Below, piece after piece: positions 6,329 to 10,722 of a stretch of DNA of 10,722 nucleotides; the stretch's first letter is position 1, and each line of letters starts with the position of its first letter. Made by a program: the position numbers and the translations under genes. This DNA is from an uncultured beta proteobacterium (GTDB taxonomy: Bacteria > Pseudomonadota > Gammaproteobacteria > Burkholderiales > Burkholderiaceae_C). A model generated the notes under the pieces. The model was not told the origin of the DNA. It ran no database searches and worked only from the letters and a program-made list of their open reading frames with translations. The DNA lies in the NCBI GenBank assembly GCA_903834645.1, contig CAILKA010000518.1:1-10722 (forward strand), read 5' to 3'.

Positions 6329-7861
6329 TCACGCCTGCGCAACTCGCTGGGCAGGCAGCCTGATCGTCACCGTGGTGCCAAGGCCCTGGGTGCTGGCCAC
6401 GGACACGCTGCCCTGGTGCAACTCGACGATGCGTTTGACGATGGCCAGCCCCAGACCCTTGCCATCGTCGCTGGTTGCCGGCGCGACACTGTCGCGGCGC
6501 TGGTAATGGCGGTCGAACAGCCGAGGAAGATCGTGCGCCGGGATGCCGGCGCCGTTGTCGGTCACCTTGACCTCGACCTGGCCGCCCGCCATGGCGGCGC
6601 TGATCACGACGCGGCCACCGGACGGCGTGAACTTCAGGGCGTTGTCCAGCAGGTTGGCCACCGCGCGCTCGAACAGTTCCACGTCGACCTCGATCACCAG
6701 GGGCTCCGAACCGGCCTGCTCAAAGTGCAGGGCCACGCCAAGTGCCGCAGCGCGGTTGGCAAAGCGCAGCGCGATGTCGTCCAGCACCTCGCCCAGTTCA
6801 AGCCGCATCGGCCGCAACTTGAACTCGGGCTCGTCGAGCAGCGCCAGATCGCCCAGGGAACGCACCATGCCCGCGGCGTTGGCGGCATTGCGCAGGGCGA
6901 TCGCGACGATGTGGCGGTCTTCGTCGCGGCTCGGGTCGCTGGACCAACGTCGCTCCAGCGTCTCCAGGCAGGCCACGGTGGCGGTGAGCGGGCTGCGCAG
7001 GTCGTGCGACAGGTTGCTGACACTTTCGCGGCGAAAGTGGTCGAGCCGGCGCAGTTCGTCCCACTGCGCGCGCAGCCTGGCCAGCAGCGTGTGGAAGCCG
7101 CTGCGCAGCCGGCCGAACTCGTCGTCGGCGTGAGTGGATGGTGAGGGCGCGGCCGGCGCCACCGTAGCGGCATTGAAGCCTTCTCGGGCGGCCGTGGCGA
7201 CCTCGTCGCTGAGCACGCGCAAGGGGCGGGTCACCGCCACGATGATCCAGGCTGCCAGCGCCGTGCCCAGCACGATGACCACCAGCACCGATCCCAATGC
7301 CGGCGACGCCAGGCTGCTGGCCACCAGCGCCCAGCGTGTGGCCTGCAAGCGCGGGTTGCGACTGACCAGGTAGACGTAGCCGGCCTCAGTGGCCGCCGCC
7401 GCGATGGCGGCGTGGGGCAACACACGCGCGGCGACCACGGTGTCGGCTTCCATGCGTTCAGGGTCTTCGCCCATCACGTAGGCGGCTTGCCGACGTCGGC
7501 CGTCGGCTGCTGCGGCTGCGGCCTGCTGCACGGGTGCCAGCGCCACGGCAAAGCCAGGCGGTAAGCGGGCCTGCCCGGTGCTTGCCAGCACGCGCCCGCT
7601 TGCGTCCAGCAGATAGAGCTGGCTGTCGGGTTCGAAGAGCAACAGGCTGCGCAGGAAGGCGACGAACTCCTCCGGCTGGCGCTGCTGACGCTCGAGCAGG
7701 TCATGCTGCATCGTCACCCGCGCCAGGAAGGCGTCGCCGCGCTGCCAGGTGTTTTCACGCTCGAAGCGCTGGAACGCGATGGCCACCATGACGAGCACGC
7801 CCAGGGCCGTGGCCAGACCGGTGAGGAACACCGTCAACGCCAAGCGAAGCCTGACGGTCAT
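6329..7861 (-). CDS. Two-component sensor histidine kinase
   Basis: This 510-residue inner-membrane kinase is the partner of the OmpR-type regulator encoded just upstream. Order of parts: transmembrane helix about 7-30; a periplasmic sensor region about 31-178 with no family I recognise, including an Ala/Gln-rich stretch; second membrane helix about 185-211; HAMP-like linker starting TRPLRVLSDE; HisKA dimerisation helix with phospho-acceptor His286 in SNLSHDLRSPL; then the HATPase domain with N box (ANLLDNALKFTP, Asn407), G1 box (TDNGAGI, 435-440) and G2 box (DDGKGLGLAI, about 465-474). All catalytic boxes look intact. The ATG at 7861 is chosen because it starts directly with the membrane helix; upstream in-frame residues overlap the regulator gene. 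No Shine-Dalgarno precedes it, and the bases just before the ATG read CCTCCT. The gene ends 129 bases before msrB, pointing to a role in responding to envelope oxidation. Confidence 0.92.
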   Translation of the reverse strand: MTVRLRLALTVFLTGLATALGVLVMVAIAFQRFERENTWQRGDAFLARVTMQHDLLERQQRQPEEFVAFLRSLLLFEPDSQLYLLDASGRVLASTGQARLPPGFAVALAPVQQAAAAAADGRRRQAAYVMGEDPERMEADTVVAARVLPHAAIAAAATEAGYVYLVSRNPRLQATRWALVASSLASPALGSVLVVIVLGTALAAWIIVAVTRPLRVLSDEVATAAREGFNAATVAPAAPSPSTHADDEFGRLRSGFHTLLARLRAQWDELRRLDHFRRESVSNLSHDLRSPLTATVACLETLERRWSSDPSRDEDRHIVAIALRNAANAAGMVRSLGDLALLDEPEFKLRPMRLELGEVLDDIALRFANRAAALGVALHFEQAGSEPLVIEVDVELFERAVANLLDNALKFTPSGGRVVISAAMAGGQVEVKVTDNGAGIPAHDLPRLFDRHYQRRDSVAPATSDDGKGLGLAIVKRIVELHQGSVSVASTQGLGTTVTIRLPAQRVAQA

Positions 7862-7882
7862 AGGAGGTAGCTCATTTGAGCG

Positions 7883-7922
7883 GCCTCGGAGGAGGCGGCC
7901 GCGAACCACTTCGGGGTGGTTC
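7883..7922 (-). other. Hairpin pair in the regulator-kinase gap
   Basis: GAACCAC and GTGGTTC (7903-7922) form a perfect 7-bp stem around TTCGGG, and GCCTC/GAGGC (7883-7896) form a smaller one. They fill most of the 65-base gap between the response-regulator stop and the kinase start. They could reduce kinase expression relative to the regulator or protect the upstream RNA after processing. No T-run follows, so a true terminator is less likely. Confidence 0.4.
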
Positions 7923-7926
7923 GAGG

Positions 7927-8634
7927 TTACGGTGCATCGCGCATCTTGTAGCCCGCGCCGCGCACGGTGAGGATGAAGCGCGGCTGCATCGGGTCTTGCT
8001 CGACCTTTGCGCGCAAGCGGTTGATGTGCGTGGTGACGGTGTGCTCGTAGCCCTCGTGCGAGTAGCCCCACACGCTGTCCAGCAACTGTGTTCGCGAGAA
8101 AATCCGGCCCGGGTGGCTGGCAAAGTGCAGCAGCAGATCAAACTCCAGCGCCGTGAACTCCACCACGCGGCCGGCTAGGCGCACCTCGCGCCGCACCGGC
8201 ATGATTTCTAGGTCGCCATTGCGCACGGCCTGGGATGTCGCCGGTGCAGCTTGCGCTGCGCGCAGCAGCTCGGCCCGGCGCAGCAGTGCCTTCACGCGGG
8301 CCAGCAGTTCGGCCATCGAAAAGGGCTTGGTGAGGTAGTCGTCGGCGCCCAGCTCCAGCCCCAGCACGCGGTCGAGTTCGGTGCTCTTGGCGGTGAGCAT
8401 CAGGATGGGCGTGGCGCGCCCGCGCGCGCGCAACGCTTTGCACACCTCCAGCCCGTCCAGCCCCGGCATCATCAAATCCAAGATCAGCAAGTCGCTGGCC
8501 CGCTCGGCCTGGCTGGCCAGCGCGGCGGGCCCATCGGCCACAGCAACCACCTCGTGACCAGCGTGTTGGAGATTCAACACGATGAGGTCGCGAATGTCGG
8601 TCTGGTCGTCGGCGACGAGGATGTGGGCTGGCAT
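7927..8634 (-). CDS. OmpR/PhoB-family response regulator
   Basis: This 235-residue regulator has an N-terminal receiver domain (about 3-117) and a C-terminal winged-helix DNA-binding domain (about 135-232). Receiver residues are complete: acidic pocket Asp9/Asp10 (VADDQTD), phospho-acceptor Asp53 (LLILDLMMPGLDG), Thr81 (MLTAKS) and Lys103 (DDYLTKPF). The effector domain shows LTALEFDLLLHFASHPGRIFSRTQLL, then DSVWGY, HTVTTHINRLRAKVE and VRGAGYKM, all typical of the Trans_reg_C family. It lies first in a two-gene operon with the kinase downstream. The ATG at 8634 has no purine-rich ribosome-binding site. A pair of 11-base-spaced direct repeats lies 40-60 bases upstream, a likely autoregulatory site. 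Confidence 0.95.
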   Translation of the reverse strand: MPAHILVADDQTDIRDLIVLNLQHAGHEVVAVADGPAALASQAERASDLLILDLMMPGLDGLEVCKALRARGRATPILMLTAKSTELDRVLGLELGADDYLTKPFSMAELLARVKALLRRAELLRAAQAAPATSQAVRNGDLEIMPVRREVRLAGRVVEFTALEFDLLLHFASHPGRIFSRTQLLDSVWGYSHEGYEHTVTTHINRLRAKVEQDPMQPRFILTVRGAGYKMRDAP

Positions 8635-8673
8635 GGAGGGTGGTCGGCGGGTGAGTCAGCGCCCTTACAGCGA

Positions 8674-8705
8674 TGTGATCTGCCTGTGATCTGCGGTGAG
8701 ATGGG
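8674..8705. promoter_or_regulatory. Direct-repeat operator for the OmpR-type regulator
   Basis: TGTGATCTGC occurs at 8674-8683 and again at 8685-8694, an 11-base repeat period that places both on one helix face. A degenerate third unit (GGTGAGATG, from 8695) follows. OmpR/PhoB-family dimers bind tandem direct repeats of about 11 bases, so this is the expected target of the adjacent response regulator. It is 40-70 bases from the regulator's start and 54-85 bases from the divergent sigma-factor start, so one site could serve both genes. Confidence 0.65.
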
Positions 8706-8758
8706 CGCGAGGTGGGCCAAACACAGTGTAGTCATCGACCACCGGAGCCCAACTCCTC

Positions 8759-9325
8759 ATGCACACCACCGCCCTCGCTGCCGCACTGCAACCCGCTGCG
8801 GACCCCACGGTGTCTGCCCGAGAACCCCTCGCCGTCGGCTGGGCCGAACTGTGCCTGCACCGCGCCCACCTGGTGCGCTTCGCTCGTCGCCGGCTGATGG
8901 ATCCGTCCCTGGCAGAGGACCTGGTGCACGACGTGTTCGAGGCCGTCGCAAGTGGCCGCGCCGCCTTTGCGGGCCGATCGGCGCTGCGGAGTTGGCTGGT
9001 AGGCATCCTGAAGCACAAGATCGTCGATCTGGTGCGCCAGCGCAGTGGGCACGACAGTCTGGACAGCACGGGCGGGACTGAGGGCGAGGACACCGGCATC
9101 GAGATCGAGAGCCCTCAGCCAGGCCCACATGAGGTGGCCGAACACCGGCAGCGCCTGCGCCAGACGCTGGCGCGCATCCAGGCCCTGCCTGACTCGTTGC
9201 GTCGCGTGGCCGAAATGCGCCTGCTGCACGAGCGCAGCAGCACTGACATCTGCCAGGCCTTGCAGATCAGCGAGCAAAACCTGTTCGTGCGTCTGCACCG
9301 CGCCCGCCGGGCGCTTGCGTCCTGA
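8759..9325 (+). CDS. ECF-type RNA polymerase sigma factor
   Basis: This 188-residue sigma-70 family protein is of the ECF size class, having only regions 2 and 4. Region 2 spans about 28-97: LCLHRAHLVRFARRRL, then AEDLVHDVFEAV (region 2.2-like) and LRSWLVGILKHKIVDLVRQR (2.3-2.4). A variable acidic linker (EGEDTGIEIES) follows. Region 4 spans about 123-186 with LPDSLRRVAEMRLLHERSSTDICQALQISEQNLFVRLHRARRAL, a clear helix-turn-helix. The ATG at 8759 follows GGAG at 8744-8747. No anti-sigma gene (zf-HC2, ChrR, DUF1109) lies next to it; the downstream gene is an opposite-strand cupin. It may be controlled by transcription from the shared promoter region, by a distant anti-sigma, or by its linker. 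Its target promoters cannot be read from this window. Confidence 0.88.
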   Translation: MHTTALAAALQPAADPTVSAREPLAVGWAELCLHRAHLVRFARRRLMDPSLAEDLVHDVFEAVASGRAAFAGRSALRSWLVGILKHKIVDLVRQRSGHDSLDSTGGTEGEDTGIEIESPQPGPHEVAEHRQRLRQTLARIQALPDSLRRVAEMRLLHERSSTDICQALQISEQNLFVRLHRARRALAS

Positions 9326-9355
9326 GAGCAGCACGTGCTTGACCGAACCCAGCTT

Positions 9356-9703
9356 TCACAGCGCTTGAAACCCTGATAGCGCCGGGCTCACCACAGAAAC
9401 AAACACGAGATCCACGGAGCCGGTGTTGAGCACGCCGTGCACGGCACCGACAGGTGCGACTGCGATGTCTCCAGCCGCGAGCCGCACCGTCGAACCAGAA
9501 GCATCGACCTGATACTCACCTTCGCCCTGGATGACGGTCCAGGTGTCCTGACCGTTGGGGTGAACATGGGCGCTGATGCGCTGGCCGGGCTTGACGGTCC
9601 AGGCGACGATCGCAGCATCGTCAGTCTCGTGAACCAACGAACGGATGGGCTCTCCATCGCGGGGTTGCAGGTGGTCGGCAACCGTGAAAACTCGTTGAGT
9701 CAT
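9356..9703 (-). CDS. Small single-domain cupin protein
   Basis: This is a 115-residue one-domain cupin (Cupin_2-like). Motif 1 reads GQRISAHVHPNGQDTWTVIQGEG, with His46, His48 and Asp53 in the place of the usual Glu. Motif 2 reads AGDIAVAPVGAVHGVLN with His89, so a metal site is likely intact. Such proteins may be metal-dependent enzymes, sugar or small-molecule binders, or ligand sensors; the sequence does not say which. AGGAG seven bases before the ATG is a good ribosome-binding site. It converges with the sigma-factor gene, leaving a 30-base gap containing the palindrome AGCACGTGCT (9330-9339). The 185 bases before it, up to the DM13 gene, show no gene. Confidence 0.85.
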   Translation of the reverse strand: MTQRVFTVADHLQPRDGEPIRSLVHETDDAAIVAWTVKPGQRISAHVHPNGQDTWTVIQGEGEYQVDASGSTVRLAAGDIAVAPVGAVHGVLNTGSVDLVFVSVVSPALSGFQAL

Positions 9704-9888
9704 GTCCGGGCTCCTGGGTCAGGCGCCATGCGAAGCAAGGACGATGCCGGCAATGCTTGGTTGGCCATGGGCCACGCCTGTGACGCAATGTGCGATTGGC
9801 TTCGCCTTCGCCTTCGGCGACTGCGTGCCCGGCTTGGGACTGGCGAGATGCACAGGGGCTGACAGCGCCAACCAGTCCGGCCACAGCG

Positions 9889-10356
9889 TCATCGGTACTG
9901 GGCGGCTGTGATGAACTGGCTGAAGGTTTCGCACCAGACAACAACGGTGGTGTAGCGTGCCGGGTCTATGCCTTCCGGGACCGGTACGAGGAAGTTTTTG
10001 AAGGTCTTCACATCGCCCACCCGCACCATTAGGGACTTCAGCCGATTGAAGTCCGCCTCAGTTTCGACGAACTCCGGAGATAGATATAGCTTGTAGTCCG
10101 GCCCCGGCGCCAGCTCGCCCAGCAACCCCACCGAAGTGCGCGTGACCGAAACGGCGCCTTCGCCCCAGTGCAGAGCGTCACTGTCTTTCAGGGTGCGCCG
10201 GAACTGACCCTTGTAGGTCGCCTGCGAGGATTGCGCGGCGAGTTCCGCTCGCGAAGGCGCTGCCGGGGCGGTGAGCACTGGCAAGAAGTAGATACCCAGC
10301 GCAAACCCCACGGCAAGCGCCAAGATGTGCGAGAAGAGCAGCAGGAGTTTCCTCAT
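9889..10356 (-). CDS. Membrane-anchored DM13-domain protein
   Basis: This 155-residue protein has one N-terminal hydrophobic segment (KLLLLFSHILALAVGFALG), either an uncleaved anchor or a signal peptide, and then a DM13 domain. DM13 hallmarks are SDALHWGEGAVSV, GELAPGPDYKLYLSPEFV, VRVGDVKTFKNF, and YTTVVVWCETFSQFITAAQYR at the end with the single conserved Cys142. DM13 was described by comparative analysis as a putative redox or electron-transfer domain found in extracytoplasmic proteins; direct proof is limited. The ATG at 10356 is preferred since the hydrophobic segment starts there; the frame extends 28 residues upstream without genic character. It sits upstream of the cupin and at the edge of the stress cluster, fitting a periplasmic redox role. 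Confidence 0.85.
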   Translation of the reverse strand: MRKLLLLFSHILALAVGFALGIYFLPVLTAPAAPSRAELAAQSSQATYKGQFRRTLKDSDALHWGEGAVSVTRTSVGLLGELAPGPDYKLYLSPEFVETEADFNRLKSLMVRVGDVKTFKNFLVPVPEGIDPARYTTVVVWCETFSQFITAAQYR

Positions 10357-10666
10357 GAGGCTTGGTCGGGCGCGCTCCAGAACTATTTCGTCAAGAGCAT
10401 CTTCCAGTGAGCGATGCCAGCAGTGATGAGAGCGAAGCAAAGTTTACGGGGAAAGCCTCTGTGCTGTGGGTAAGCGGCGTGCCGGCGCTGATTCTTCGCT
10501 GAGGGACAACGGCCACGGACGGTCGCGGCGCCGGCCACGCCACATTCGCTCAGAGTTCCGCTGGCCGATGTCCAACCTCCGTTGGAACGCCTACAACGAC
10601 TGGTGTTCTGCAAGTGCCGAATGGCAGCTTCCAGGCTGTGAATTCAGATCTTGGGATGTCGGTTGA
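10357..10666. other. Intergenic region without recognisable gene
   Basis: The 310 bases between the DM13 start and repeat copy 3 contain only short ORFs lacking ribosome-binding sites and family features. The promoter of the DM13 gene should lie in its first part, but no clear -35/-10 pair stands out. Confidence 0.5.
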
Positions 10667-10722
10667 GGGTCGTCAGCCGCCAGCCGCTTCGGGGAAGCGA
10701 GCGGCGGCTTCCAGCCCTCGGC
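10667..10722 (+). repeat. Repeat copy 3 (cut by window end)
   Basis: The sequence from GGGTCGTCAG to the last base matches the hairpin part of copies 1 and 2 in the same orientation. It agrees with copy 2 in the hairpin loop and with copy 1 in the following CTTCCAGCCC. The motif-array part, if present, lies beyond the window. Confidence 0.85.

Noticed and set aside
6416..7144. Plus-strand ORFs opposite the histidine kinase
   Set aside because: They lie entirely within the HisKA/HATPase coding region and show no independent family features.
8251..9081. Plus-strand ORF of 276 residues spanning the response regulator and sigma factor
   Set aside because: It overlaps two well-supported genes and the intergenic operator, with shadow-like composition.
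9719..9934. 71-residue minus-strand ORF between the DM13 and cupin genes
   Set aside because: It starts inside the DM13 coding region, lacks a ribosome-binding site and matches no family I know.
10466..10666. Small plus-strand ORF before repeat copy 3
   Set aside because: It has no ribosome-binding site, no recognisable domain, and composition like surrounding noncoding DNA.
100..10722. CRISPR array or integron attC sites
   Set aside because: The three repeats lie thousands of bases apart with genes between them. There is no regular spacer pattern, no cas or integrase gene, and the hairpin lacks the attC core-site layout.
1..10722. tRNA or rRNA genes
   Set aside because: I saw no tRNA cloverleaf hallmarks such as a GGTTCGAATCC-type T-arm with partner stems, and no rRNA-like sequence.

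Overview
The window is GC-rich with dense coding and codon use typical of Proteobacteria. The protein families, and the absence of any Gram-positive or phage signature, suggest a betaproteobacterium of the order Burkholderiales (Rubrivivax/Leptothrix/Ideonella-like). That placement is an inference from gene content and composition; no rRNA or marker gene is present.

Layout. Bases 1-99 hold nothing recognisable. A REP-like hairpin joined to a row of phased ACTTTGGCGC motifs occurs at 100-240, again at 2790-2930, and begins a third time at 10667, where the window ends. All three copies point the same way and divide the window into two gene blocks. Block 1 (243-2789) has a doubtful small membrane protein (335-526, minus), an outer-membrane beta-barrel protein (606-1214, minus), a divergent XRE-type regulator (1408-2196, plus) with a perfect inverted-repeat operator in front of it, and a decayed 3' fragment of a patatin-like phospholipase (minus) that stops short of the second repeat. 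Next to repeat copy 2 the phased motif also appears inverted at 3022-3062, so 2873-3062 looks like the fused ends of a lost insertion element.

Block 2 (3282-10356) reads as an envelope oxidative-damage unit. On the minus strand, in order of transcription, come an OmpR-family response regulator, its sensor kinase, an exported MsrB, an exported MsrA, an exported DUF1223 thioredoxin-fold protein with a CSSC motif, and an exported SrpA-like catalase-related haem peroxidase. MsrB/MsrA and MsrA/DUF1223 overlap by four bases (ATGA and GTGA), so they are probably translationally coupled. An ECF sigma factor is divergent from the response regulator. The 124-base gap between them holds two copies of TGTGATCTGC spaced 11 bases apart, the architecture expected for an OmpR/PhoB-type operator. 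A small cupin and a DM13-domain protein follow on the minus strand.

Inferred logic: the kinase senses an envelope signal and the regulator controls itself and perhaps the sigma factor. The exported enzymes then remove peroxide (catalase-like) and repair both diastereomers of methionine sulfoxide (MsrA and MsrB). The DUF1223 protein is a candidate source or relay of reducing power outside the cytoplasm. The enzyme families are recognised with confidence; the regulatory wiring and the DUF1223-Msr partnership are hypotheses.
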